64,000 bases of DNA from Lutraria lutraria (lineage: Eukaryota > Mollusca > Bivalvia > Venerida > Mactridae): positions 4,834,819 through 4,898,818 of the forward strand of contig OZ026847.1 in NCBI GenBank assembly GCA_964023205.1. The letters run 5' to 3'. The stretch's first letter is position 1; each line of letters starts with the position of its first letter. A program made the position numbers and the translations under genes. The notes under the pieces were generated by a model. That model was given only the letters and a program-made list of their open reading frames with translations, did no database searches and was not told the DNA's origin. Shown here in pieces: positions 35,336-46,900 of this stretch.

Positions 35336-36430
35336 TACCACAAGATTAATATGATTATTGCAATTTGTGCAATGTATCAAAGCCTGGATGTTAATGGTAC
35401 TATTCAAACTATTGGTCAATACAGATACATCTCAGAAATGGTCTCAAAACCGAATTTACGTAAATATAAGACTAAATTGTAAAACAATAAATACAGTTTG
35501 AGTCAATTAAAATTGTTTAGATTTTGCTTAATACAATCAGGAGTGGAGTGCATTAATTATTTGAGAAAGATATCTTATACCGGCATTTTGAATGACAATG
35601 GTTTATAAGCACATTCCTAATGCAAACAAAACTCCTGCGATGCATAACTTATTCACCAGTATTTCAATTTATTATTCTATAAATAAAGTTGTTGGATATC
35701 ATATTCATAAGACAGTTTCTATAATGTTCAGAAATTTAAACAGTCTACCCCCCCCCCCCCCAAATCCATCGCGGAAAATGGATAATTATACGAGATAGTA
35801 GATAAGAAAATGAATTCTGGAAAAAAAGTCAAATACAAAAACATCCGCCATCCCTATAGACCAACCTTCCCCGACACACACCAGCCCTTAATACAGAAAC
35901 ATTTACAAGAAAGGCGACAAAACTTCGTCTCCCCGATATGTAGTTCATTGAAACGGTCTGCAGGAATATGTTTGCCTGACTAAATAAGCATTACCAAAAT
36001 GGTCCATAAATATCATTCGTCTTAATAAATAGTGACACAAAATAACTATTTATTTTGACATTAGTATTCTCTGCCGATGCCGCATATTATCATAACAAAA
36101 CACAAGCGTAGAATGACTATGCGTGACGTTTTAGTAATCAATTTCAATAGGTAATTAAATATGGTGCAAATGTATTGACAAAAAATGAACAAACAAACAT
36201 ACAAAGAAGCTAAGTTTTATGTACATTTCATTAATTAATTAGCTATCTAATATTGGGTGTGGGGGGGGGGGCTAAGAAGAAAACGACACTCAATACAAAA
36301 GTGATTTCGGCAATACGAGTAAAACAAGACTTTAGTCGCATAATACGGACAAAACTGAGCAATAGCATGTGCGTCCTGAATTCAATTGAAATCAAACGAG
36401 TATTAGATAGTTATACATAAAATATATAAT

Positions 36431-36571
36431 GCTATTAATTAGGAAAAAAACACATTGGCCGAGTTATTTGTCCCCGGTCAGTTGTACTGACCTTCGCCCA
36501 AACGGACTCAGGCCAAAACTGCGAACCTCGGACAAATAACTCAGCCAATATGAATTTCCCTAATTAATAGC
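36431..36571. repeat. MITE with about 42-bp TIRs
   Basis: gctattaattagg ... ggccgagttatttgtcc at the left matches, in inverse, ggacaaataactcagcc ... cctaattaatagc at the right. It lies about 220 bp downstream of the first receptor's stop codon. Confidence 0.75.
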
Positions 36572-36791
36572 GGTATAATAGTATTTGCCGTCCTGTATTT
36601 TTGGCGTGACACATTAGATTAAAATATTGAAAAAAGTGATATACTACACGATCTAAACACATGATGCAACTAGAATCAATTATGTCAAAGATTAAATCAC
36701 TGCAGGGTATTCAGCGCAATTAATGAGCAATGTGATTAGAAGGATTGTACAATTCTTTAAAACATCGAGTAGAGGACACACGTCACGAGTT

Positions 36792-37847
36792 TTAATGTTC
36801 GTGTGTATCATATGTTGTTCCAGATACGACGTAGACAGTTGATCGTCCTATAGTGGATCTATTAAAGCACAGTGTTTTCAAAGCTAGTCTGAACCGAGAG
36901 CCACTGACACAGTACAGGAAGAAATTGGCGCACCTGTTTATGTACATCAAATAAAACGCCACTGAATATGCAAGATGCTCGTTGTCATAATTCCCGAAGT
37001 CTACCTTCAAAATTCCAAGAAGTGTGAACGGAAGCGTGGATATAATGATTGTGAAAGAATCTAATATTAACATTATAGTTATTTGCCGTGACCTTGTCGG
37101 AGTACCTGATCGAGATAGGTCTGTACCATTTGATGAAGCATTGATAGTGCCATGTGATCGGCCTGAAAATGCCCGCGACACATGAGCTGCTCCATGGACG
37201 CTCTTTATTATAATCACATTGCAAACAATAATTACAAAAAATGAAGCGAAAAGCATGATATTTTGCATTATCGGCCATACGTGCTCATTGTATACTTCCA
37301 CGACCTCGTTCTTTATTTCAACTTCGCAAAGGTATTGCTGAATATCTTCAGATACCATTTTTGACAAGATGAGATAATGTAAATCCTTAAGGCATACAAA
37401 CAACACTGATCCAAGAGTCACAAATTTTGCCTTCCGTTTTGTACACAAACGTTGTGCTTTTAGTGGAAACTTGATGGCAATAGCCCGTTCCAAAGTCATG
37501 GCAGCTGTCAGAACAATGCCGATATTGCTGGTGCTGGAACCGATGAAGTGGAAAACTTTGCAGATAAAGTCTGAGTACTTCCCTCTATATATAAGGTCTG
37601 GAAAGCTTACATGTATCCAATGAGCAGGGAATGCCACTGCGAGCGTTATATTATCAACCACAGCATTAAAAGACATATAGAGAGAGGTGGAGGTCTTGCA
37701 GAAATAGGATGTTCGCATCACTAAAATAACAAATGTGTTGCAGGTAACTCCGATAACTATAAGTAATGGAGGCATGTAGAGATCTAAAGAATCCGCCAAC
37801 TTTCCAACAGTCGTCCTTTCTTCTACAACCCTTGAACTATTTATCAT
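36792..37847 (-). CDS. Rhodopsin-type seven-transmembrane receptor, copy A, intronless
   Basis: A single open frame of 351 residues with a class A GPCR layout, presumably at the plasma membrane and coupling to G proteins. Membrane segments lie near 25-45, 58-78, 94-124, 142-162, 192-215, 256-281 and 293-315. Visible family residues: Asn37 in GVTCN (helix 1), Asp65 in NAVVDN (helix 2), Cys96 and Cys174 for the conserved disulfide, ERA at 120-122 instead of DRY, and NRCANFFLY at 304-312 in place of NPxxY. Helix 6 has TLPF but no CWxP, and helix 4 lacks the usual Trp. A sequon at Asn3 and Cys327 (possible palmitoylation) fit a surface receptor. NFFLYCVSG-type helix 7 is typical of FMRFamide/other peptide receptor-like GPCRs expanded in molluscs; the ligand is unknown. 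The start is the first Met, aligned with copy B. Confidence 0.85.
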   Translation of the reverse strand: MINSSRVVEERTTVGKLADSLDLYMPPLLIVIGVTCNTFVILVMRTSYFCKTSTSLYMSFNAVVDNITLAVAFPAHWIHVSFPDLIYRGKYSDFICKVFHFIGSSTSNIGIVLTAAMTLERAIAIKFPLKAQRLCTKRKAKFVTLGSVLFVCLKDLHYLILSKMVSEDIQQYLCEVEIKNEVVEVYNEHVWPIMQNIMLFASFFVIIVCNVIIIKSVHGAAHVSRAFSGRSHGTINASSNGTDLSRSGTPTRSRQITIMLILDSFTIIISTLPFTLLGILKVDFGNYDNEHLAYSVAFYLMYINRCANFFLYCVSGSRFRLALKTLCFNRSTIGRSTVYVVSGTTYDTHEH

Positions 37848-39626
37848 CCTTATGAATCAACTTAAAATGCCGCTCACTGTATTATGAACAAAATTCATTC
37901 CACGGCACTGTTAGCAATAATCTTATTCTTGGTTTTCTTCAAATTGTAACAAGCAACAGTTCTAACCTGGCGTTTTATAAATCCAGAAGGCGCTTAGTGA
38001 TATGCATAAATGGTGCCAGGTCGCTATGACGACGTCTTATTTGTCCAATCACGGAGATATGAAATCATAACAAAATATCTGATGCCTGTAATTTTAACAC
38101 AAAAAAAAACACAAAAAGGTATCCCAAATGACTTACTGACTGGCGCAATCACATTGAAACTATACGCTTAACAATCGTCGTACATCAATTAAGTTGATTA
38201 GAAATATAAGGTCCGACAGAGTAGGTGTTGTTTATCTTGGATGAAACTTCCTGTAACCAGCTTCGTATAAAATATCAATTATTTAGCAACACAATACTAA
38301 ATCTGTATAATTCTGCACAAAACATATGGTAAACGGAGCTTTAGTTCAATTAAGGTGAACATAATAATTCAAAACATCCTTATTTACGATACCATGTATT
38401 AACACTCGAGTTAACTTAATCTGATTCAACAACTACGGCAGAAAACATCCGTATCCAAGTGGAATATGACTTGTTGTTCATCGCCGTATTGTTCTGCTGG
38501 CGCTTGCTGTTCAATTGCAATCCGTAGTTTGAATACTGAATGATCGCTTTGCTCACGAGTTTTAATCAATGGTTTTGTTTGTTTCAACCGTTCTTTGAAA
38601 ATAATATTTCAGCACGGTATATAAGTACATGTAAGTTCTAAATCAATTGAAAGCGTAATTTATTAAGCCGTTATATATAATGTCGTTATTTTTCATATTG
38701 TAAAACTTGGTTTGAAAACACACCCTTCCAGTTTGAATGTTTGTATAAGTAAATTCTAAAAGTAAATGTACTGCTTGTTTTAATTTTGAATTATTATGAT
38801 CCCGGCAATTTAAAAAGATTGCCTTCTTTCCTGTGTGTCGTATATGATTAACAATGGAATCTTTGTGTGCCACTTTCATCATGTATTTTATTGATGCCCA
38901 TCATTCAGCTTAACGTCACACTGTGTCTTCGTTACCACATAGCGGATCATTTCTGCGAAGCAAACGTTTGGCGAAATCGACGGGAAAGCATAAAACCGCT
39001 AATTTAAAAACCCCAACTTAATATGAATCAAAGAAAAAAAAAACACATTACGAGTTATGCATAATGCATGGAAATGAAGTGCATTATATATTTAATCATA
39101 ATTCGAAAAAACAACATTGCCGTAAAGGCTCGGTCAATATTAAGATTTTAATAAACCAATACAACAATGTTTGCGCATTCAATCGTCATGCAGATGTGCA
39201 CTGACCCTGTACATGGGTGTACTGAATAGTTTAACCTTTGACATGTTACGTATTATCTAGTTATGGATATACGTAGATATGAATAACGTTTATTGTAAAA
39301 GAAAAACATTCAAAATTTCTACTTCCCGAGAGTTCTACCTTCTCCCTTCTCAACACTCTCCCCTCGAATCCAAACACACCCAATACATAAGACAAGAGGA
39401 CAAAACATATTTTTACGATGGGTACCGCCGTTAAACGGCCTGAAGTAACGCGCTTTTGTTTGTTAATTGAATATCTGGTCTTTTCTGGCTTCCTGTCCAG
39501 CTCAAAGATGTTAGTTAGAATACATGTACTATAAAACTGACACAAAAAGAAATACTAGTAGTCCATTCAATCCGAACAGACTTTATCTAACACTCGTCTA
39601 TTCGTACAACTCAAACAGCAACGTTC
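37848..39626. other. Spacer between receptor paralogs
   Basis: No gene or recognised repeat. It should hold the promoter and 5' UTR of copy A and the 3' UTR of copy B. A TTTATT at 39289-39294 (AATAAA on the minus strand) lies about 330 bases after copy B's stop. Confidence 0.5.
37974..37979 (-). promoter_or_regulatory. Candidate TATA box of receptor copy A
   Basis: TATAAA on the minus strand (ATTTATAAAACG), about 127 bases before the start codon. Spacing would allow a 5' UTR near 100 bases. Weak evidence in an AT-rich genome. Confidence 0.3.
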
Positions 39627-40697
39627 TTATGTTTGGTGTTCATTAGTGCTGTTCGTTGCACCGGACAAGACGTAAATCGAAGATCGGCTTTCTCTCGGTC
39701 TTTTACAACACAGCGTTTTAAGTGCTTGCCTGAATCTGGAACCACTGGTGCAGTACAGAAAGAAGTTGGCGCATCTATTAATGTACATCAAATAAAAAGC
39801 CACCGATTGCGTCAATTGTTCGTCCTCCCTATTACTGAAATCTAACTTCAAAATACCAAGAAGTGTATACGGCAGGGTGCATATGATGATCGTAAACGAA
39901 TCTAATATCAGCATGACAGTTATTTGCCTTGATCGAACAGCTCTCCTCGTTCGCCCATAATATCCATTACCGGATGTTGCGTTTGTGTCACGTGATGTTC
40001 CGGATATGTCACTTGTCCTTATCGAGACCTCTCCCGCCCCATGGACACTTTTTATAATGATCAAATTGCAAACAATTATAACCATGAAGGAAGCGAATAG
40101 CGTGATGTTTTGGATTATTGGCGATACATTTGTAGAGTATATTTTCAAGAATTGACTAGTCATTTCAACTTCACAAAGGTATTGCTGTGGGCTTTCTTCA
40201 GAGACCATTTTCGACCAAAGGAGATAGTGTAAATCCTTGATGCATACAAACACCACAAGTCCAAATGTAACCAACTTCGCCTTCCGTTTTGTACATAATC
40301 GCGGTGCCTTTAGTGGAAGTCTGATGGCAATAGCACGTTCCAAGGTCATCGCAGCTGTCAGGACAATGCCGATATTGCTAGTACTGGATCCGACGAAATT
40401 GAACATCTTGCAGATCAGATCTGAGAACTTCCCTCTGTAGATGAGAGCTGGTGAGTTTACATGTATCCAATGAGCCGGAAATACCAGCGCTAAAGGTATG
40501 TTGTCAACTACTGCGTTGAAGATCATGTAAAGAGAGGTTGATGTTTTGTTGAAATAATGCGTTCGCATTACCAAAATAACGAACGTATTACAAGTAACGC
40601 CAATGAATATCAAAAGTGGAGGCACGTAGAGATCTAAAGAATCCGACAACTGTCCAACTGTTGTCTTTTCTTCAGCAACCAATGTGCTGTTCATCAT
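39627..40697 (-). CDS. Rhodopsin-type seven-transmembrane receptor, copy B, intronless
   Basis: A 356-residue paralog of the receptor at 36792-37847, aligned almost without gaps through helix 5. It keeps the same atypical motifs: GVTCN, NAVVDN, ERA at 120-122, TLPYTLLGIL in helix 6, NRCANFFLYC in helix 7, and the Cys pair in ECL2 and helix 3. One extra residue lies in ECL2 (SEESPQQYLC), and the third intracellular loop differs most. A sequon at Asn3 is retained. Both copies lie on the same strand with about 1.8 kb between them, so a tandem duplication is the simplest origin, and the lack of introns may mean an older retroposition before it. Both frames are intact, which argues that both are functional. 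The ligand is unknown; peptide-receptor-like by overall pattern. Confidence 0.85.
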   Translation of the reverse strand: MMNSTLVAEEKTTVGQLSDSLDLYVPPLLIFIGVTCNTFVILVMRTHYFNKTSTSLYMIFNAVVDNIPLALVFPAHWIHVNSPALIYRGKFSDLICKMFNFVGSSTSNIGIVLTAAMTLERAIAIRLPLKAPRLCTKRKAKLVTFGLVVFVCIKDLHYLLWSKMVSEESPQQYLCEVEMTSQFLKIYSTNVSPIIQNITLFASFMVIIVCNLIIIKSVHGAGEVSIRTSDISGTSRDTNATSGNGYYGRTRRAVRSRQITVMLILDSFTIIICTLPYTLLGILKLDFSNREDEQLTQSVAFYLMYINRCANFFLYCTSGSRFRQALKTLCCKRPRESRSSIYVLSGATNSTNEHQT

Positions 40698-42469
40698 TTT
40701 GAATTTATACCTTTACAATTAGAATATGGTGCTTAAAGATTTAACCACAAAACAACGACTTTCGATCTGCAACTGACGAATTCCCCTTCTAGAGTAAGTT
40801 AACGCGAGATTTGAACGCGAGAGTGATGCTTTTATTGCTGCTGGTGGCAGGAATGATGATTATAAGCAGTTTGTTATTTCAAAGGAAATCTAATCAGATA
40901 AGTCATATAATTACACACGCAATTTCGGTTCCACAATTACCGACATCCCTTGTGTGATGTCTACAATTTGTAATCATAGACTTACAGATAAACATTCCAT
41001 AACTTAATCATATAGAAATATCATAATGTCAAAAAAATGGGGATTTTGTATTCTCTTTTAGTCGAAAGCTAATTATGTCGAAGCATTTTGTTCCTCTAAA
41101 AAATCTTATTAGCATGTTGTTTTTTAATGTATGTAATCTGAATAACGGACAAAACAGGCAAACACTCCTTCTCAAATGTTTTTTTCTGCAAGTGAAATTA
41201 ATTTATTCATTAGTAGGATTTCATTTATGGAATGAAACGGATATTTTTAAAGGCAATCCATGTCCGAACAAACAATACCTTAATGAAGTTGATTAATTAT
41301 AACCGAATCAATACACAAAAAGAATATCGTGCATCGAGAAAACAATATACTCAGAAGTGAATCAATATTACATCAAAATCATTCTGTTTGTATAAAGACC
41401 ACTGCAGGGTTTCAATTCCAGAAATGAATATCAAAGGAAAATAGTCATATCAAATGAAATCTCTCGTTGCCCTGTCTCGCTCTTTTCTGTGCTTAGTGCA
41501 ATTTTTTGTTTGCTTATAGCTGACTTCTTGTATATGATTGTCAGTGAAACTTTTAATGATGTTTGTACGGACTGAATACTATATATAGTGCATGAATACA
41601 TACACATGGTAAGGACAAACATAGACAGTATTTTATTACAATAATTATTGAAATATATACAACAAACAAAAGAAGAATGTTTTATACACATGTATATATT
41701 TGAACAAAAACAAATGAGTAAAAACAACTCCAAGTAAACTGTTGAAATAACAAAATGTGTTTATTCTTCAAAATTCGAAGTATCACAAGATTATCAAAAT
41801 AATATATCTATCACATAACGAGTCTAAAGGTATTACTACACATGGAGGTATACATTTCAGGCTTCCAGCAATGATAAACCGATGTATACGAGGATTAACA
41901 TGGTTATTACACCGATCATTAAATGCCCATTAGCTTTTTGAATTTAGTAATTCAGAACGGTAGATAAAATTATAGTTTATATATAAGAAATATATTTTAT
42001 TTGCTCTAAAAAAACGAATGCATAGTGCCTTTCTTTAGCCACATCTCGTAAATTTTTTACAGATGTTTTTTTTCATTTTTTTTTTCATTTACATCATTGA
42101 ACAAAATCTGTGCTAGATTTATATAAGTGCATGTACTTCGTGATTAAGAAAGACAATTTCGGAATGTCTTATTGCAAGTAAAAGTCGATCAGTTTCACTG
42201 ATAAGATATCTTCCTAGGTAATATCCAAAGAGCTAATGGGTCTTTAAGAAGACATTTGTAGGAAAAATAGTAATTATGAGTTAATTCAGGTTATCGATAA
42301 GAAAGGACAATACAGCGTTATAAAACCTCACAGGTATCAGAAAGAACTATGGGGGTGCTCCAACAATGACACAGATTGCAAAAATATATTTAAAGAACAC
42401 ACACTGACAAAAGTGTATATCACAATAACGACAAACTAGGTGTAAAACAATGTATTAGTGTTTATTTAC
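40698..42469. other. Spacer between receptor copy B and the minisatellite
   Basis: No gene recognised. The receptor copy B 5' region is presumably at 40698-41000. Open frames here are short and AT-driven. Confidence 0.5.
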
Positions 42470-43815
42470 AAGAGGATAAATGAGGTACATGGCATATAGG
42501 GCAGGAACTAAAACTTTGGTATTGGAGAAATGATAGTGTGATTCATAAAGGGCATTTGAGGTATGAACTGATGGTAAAATACAAGAAGAGCAATTTAGTG
42601 GCATTTGATAACTAGTGATGTAATACGGGAAGGGCAACAATGGTATTAGTTAACTCGTGGAAACTTCATGAAAGGGCAATAATGGTATTAAAACAGATGG
42701 TGTAATACGTAAGAGAACTGATGGTGTTATACAGGAATGAAAATTATGATATTAGATAACTAGTTGTGTAATACAGGAATGACAAGATGATATTAGGTAA
42801 CTAATTGTGTTATATAGGGAGGACAATTATGGTTTTGTAAATCTAATTGTGTTAAACATGATGGGCAATTATGGAACAGTATTAAAGAACTGATGGCGTA
42901 TTTCTGGAAGGGCATTAGTGGTATTAGAAAACTTTATTAGTTCTTTAGATGTAGGTCAGAAAAAAGTATCTAAATTATTAAAGAGCAAGCGATGGCTTTC
43001 ACATTGAGCAATCGATGTAAAAACTAAATAGAAATTTGACAAAATGAGCAATGGCAATATTACAGAACTAACATGCTGAATGGCTAATTGGTGAATAAGA
43101 TAACAAGCATATTGTTACAGAAAGAGTGCTTTGGGTATTTGAAGAATAACATAGTAATTTGAGATATAGTAAAAACTGGCTTATTGCAACAGAAATGATA
43201 GGTTGGGATATAAGAGAACAGGCTTATTGTGTTATAAAGTAAGGTTGATATATTACTGAACTGGCCAAGTGTTGTGAAAAGAAAAATGAGGTAAACGAGA
43301 TGTAAACTGATGTAACAGATAGGCAGATTGTGGTATAAGAGAACTGGCAAAGGATAAATGAGAACTGGCTTAGTACAACAGAGAGGCAGATAAAGGTAAA
43401 GTAGAACTCTGTGAATTTTTCGATTAGGTACATTATCAACAAATAAAAGAGAGTGGAACTGAGGTAAAAGAAAACTGGCTTAGTGCAACAGAAAGGCAGA
43501 TTGAGGTAAAAGATAACCGACTTAGTGCAACAGAAAGGTAGATTGAGGTAAAAGATAACTGACTTAGTGCAACAGAAAGGTAGATTGAGGTAAAAGATAA
43601 CTGACTTAGTGCAACAGAAAGGTAGATTGAGGTAAAAGATAACTGGCTTAGTGCAAGAGAAAGGCAGATTGAGGTAAAAGATAACTGGCTTAGTGCAACA
43701 GAAAGGCAGATTGAGGTAAAAGATACCTGGCTTAGTGCAACAGGAAAGCTGATCGAGTGATAAGAGAGCTGGCATAGTGTTACTGACAGGAAGATTGAGG
43801 TAGTATCAACAAACA
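42470..43815. repeat. 42-bp minisatellite, graded from decayed to near-identical
   Basis: From about 43448 to 43800 there are about eight near-identical 42-bp units (core gaggtaaaagataactg, then gcttagtgcaacagaaagg). Leftwards to about 42470 the same period persists with increasing divergence (cores such as ttagataactagttgtg and taatacaggaatgacaa). Because 42 is a multiple of three, two frames stay open across it. These are not treated as genes. Confidence 0.8.
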
Positions 43816-43947
43816 TTCAGTGATCAGCTTGTAAGATGATTATACCATAATCACAAAATACTGTCCCAGGGAGAAGACATCACACGGATAAGATACCTTT
43901 GACAAATAACTTAGTTTCTGAGCGAACTTTTACCATCGTACGCCTCA

Positions 43948-46900
43948 TTATTGAATTGGTGGCAAGAGAGCTAAGTTATTCAAAGGCTGTGTTTGGGTAT
44001 TTTCTTTATTGCTATTTGGTTCATTAGATAATGGTGTTAGGCTTCCTCCCTTTTTCAGGTCCGTTGTCTTTGATTCGAAGTTTACCATGTCTGTATCACT
44101 TTTATTTACACTAAGTTCATGCACATTGCCATTGATTTCATTTGGATTCTGTTCGGAGTTTTCAGCATCTTTTTCATTGTTAATTCCTCTGTTTTCAGTC
44201 GTATTGTCGTTTGCGGAGCTATATAAAACATTCAATATGTTAGAATTTGTTCAGTAATCAATGAATCGGTCTGCCTACAATAATACTACTTCCATTTGCT
44301 TACACATAATAATATCAAATGTATCATATACATACATGTAGATATGCATATACACTCTACATTCTTTTAGTACAGTGGGGCTGAGTTGACGGTTACTTGT
44401 GAATAAAGGCGGCTGTGCGAACAATAGCCAGCTATGGCATCCAATGTATTGACATGTTACACATCAATAATATCATAAAAAAGAACTCACTGTGTATGTA
44501 TGCCATAATATTATCTCACTTTTATGGACTGAATTAATGGGTCTTGTTTTTTTTCAAAAGTGGTACTAGTGTTATGAAGTAATTCAAGTATTCTGATAAA
44601 TTCTATTGCTGGTACATATGCGCAGCACTGGACAAAATTAATTTGTTAGATACTTGATAAATACAATTCCAACAATATGATGTCCTTAGGTCGACAGAAC
44701 TTCATATATACATCTTTTTAGTTTGGAGATATAGTTCATATCAAAATGAAAATATCAACAAGAAATCAATGGCCGAGACTATAAAGGTGGAATCGGCGGT
44801 AATGTCATTCGAGTTAGTTGAAACCATTATTATATAATTATTATACCTCAATTTCATTTACAATGTAAATCTTCCATAGGCCACCGTGACATATAAGTAC
44901 TACCATAGGTATGGAATGTTCGAAAATTATTCTGTACCATTCAAAGGGTTTTTTTTTCCATGTAACCCATACATATATATAGAAGGGAAAGAACTTCGAC
45001 GATTCGAATTTTCCAGCGCGTGTTATAAACTTCCATGTAATTGCAAGGCACTACAAAATATTTAACTCATATATAGTGCAACGTGTGGGCAACTCAACAC
45101 GCTAACAGAAAATGTATACTTTTACGACCTTTCAAAGGGGTTTTTTTTTTCATGTAACCCATACATATATATAGAAGGGAAAGAACTTCGACGATTCGAA
45201 TTTTCCAGCGCGTGTTATAAACTTCCATGTAATTGCAATGCACTACAAAATATTTAACTCATATATAGTGCAACGTGTGGGCAACTCAACACGCTAACAG
45301 AAAATGTATACTTTTACGACCTTTAAAGATCTTTTAAACTCGCTATTGAAAATTTTTCACTCGAAAAATGGTTAAATTTTACAAAACGACACACTGTCGT
45401 AAAATCGCAGCGTGTATACCGGTATACATGTACAGAGTGGAAATGTTAAATTACTGACACAACTTCTTAGAATGGGCCTTAATTCATAATAAAACACTAT
45501 AATATACTAACTGCCAATGATTTTGCATCTCGGAAAGCTCTTTTAGCGAAGAATTTGCTTATTTTTTTGTTCAATAAGCGGGCTACTCGAAGTTTACTTC
45601 AATGACGGGTCACATGACAATCGCCTAACTCGTGATGAAAGCTTAAATCTGATTGCATGAGCGATACTCTGTGGTATTTGTTTACAATTTACTTGGACCC
45701 TGTGCACTCTATCCTTTTCACTACGCTATCGGGAACCATACCTAAAAAATACCACACAGTATCGCTCATCCTATCAGTATTAACCTTTCATCACGAGTTA
45801 GGCGATTGTCACGTGACCTATCAAGGAAGCAAAATCAAGAATCCGCAAACTGAACAAAAACGTAAATTCTTCATTAAAAGTGCATCCCGAGATGTGAAAT
45901 CATTAGCAGTTAGTAAATTACACAATATATGATATAAATATACTGTTTGGTTATGAATTATGACTCATTCCATGAAGTTTTACCTGTAGTTTATCAGTTT
46001 CGCTATAGATTTGTACACGCTGCGATTTTACGACAGTGTATTTGACCATTTTTCGAGTGAAAAATCTTCAATAGCGAGTTTAGAATATCTTTAAAGGTAG
46101 TAAAAGTATACATTTTCTGTTAGCGTGTTGAGTTGCCCATACGTTGCACTAAATATGAGTTAAATATTATGTACTGCATTGCAATAACATGGAAGTTTAT
46201 AACACGCGCTGGAAAATTCGAATCGTCGAAGTTCTTTCCCTTCTATATATATATATGGGTTACATGAAAAAAAAAGTTTTTTTTTCGTGACAAACCCCTT
46301 TGGTACCATTCACACATGCGCAGTATCTATTTTCGCATTTCCGATGTAAACAGACGACTAAATCATCAATAATGGTTTGATTTTTTCGGTATTATATAAA
46401 TAACACATAGCTTTGTGGGTAACAGTAAAAATGTCAGCCCTCGGAAAGTACTGTTACCCTCGGCCCTCGGCCTTGGATAACAGTACTTTCCTCAGGCTCA
46501 CAAGCTATGTTTTATTTATCTTTTTACAGTATAACCCCAAACTTTTTTCAAGATCACCTATGTGACAGTAAAGAATACTGTGACAAATTTACTGTTACCC
46601 TGTGACAGTAAAACATTTCTGTCAGAAATTAACTATTACCCAGTGACGGTAAAAAAAATACTGTTAAAAATTTACTATCACCCAGTGACAGTACAAAATG
46701 TTCAGTCACGTGGTACCATGGATGTAACAGTAAAAATGTTACCTGTTTGCCTATGGGAAATTAACATTACGAAAAAAGTGAGGGGTAATAAAATAAAATA
46801 AATCATCTGAAGGGTGACAGTAAATTGACAACTTTCGAAAATACTATTAACCTCGTCAACCGAGGCGATGTTAACAGTATTTCCTCAAGTTGATAATTTT

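Larger units (their letters stand above)
31273..36791. other. Gene-poor region between CFAP107 and receptor pair
   Basis: No exon recognised. Contents seen: a mariner-type MITE with TIR cagtcaaacctgtc at 32503-32630, an 'aggtcaaggtcaa' bivalve-type repeat at 34925-35335, a C tract at about 35749-35761, a G tract at about 36261-36270 and a MITE at 36431-36571. The rest is AT-rich. Confidence 0.6.

Noticed and set aside
43224..43816. Two long minus-strand open frames with a repeated YLNLPFCCTK-type or SFTSIYLSVALSQ-type unit
   Set aside because: They lie in the 42-bp minisatellite. The period is a multiple of three, so frames stay open without coding selection, and two different frames are open at once.
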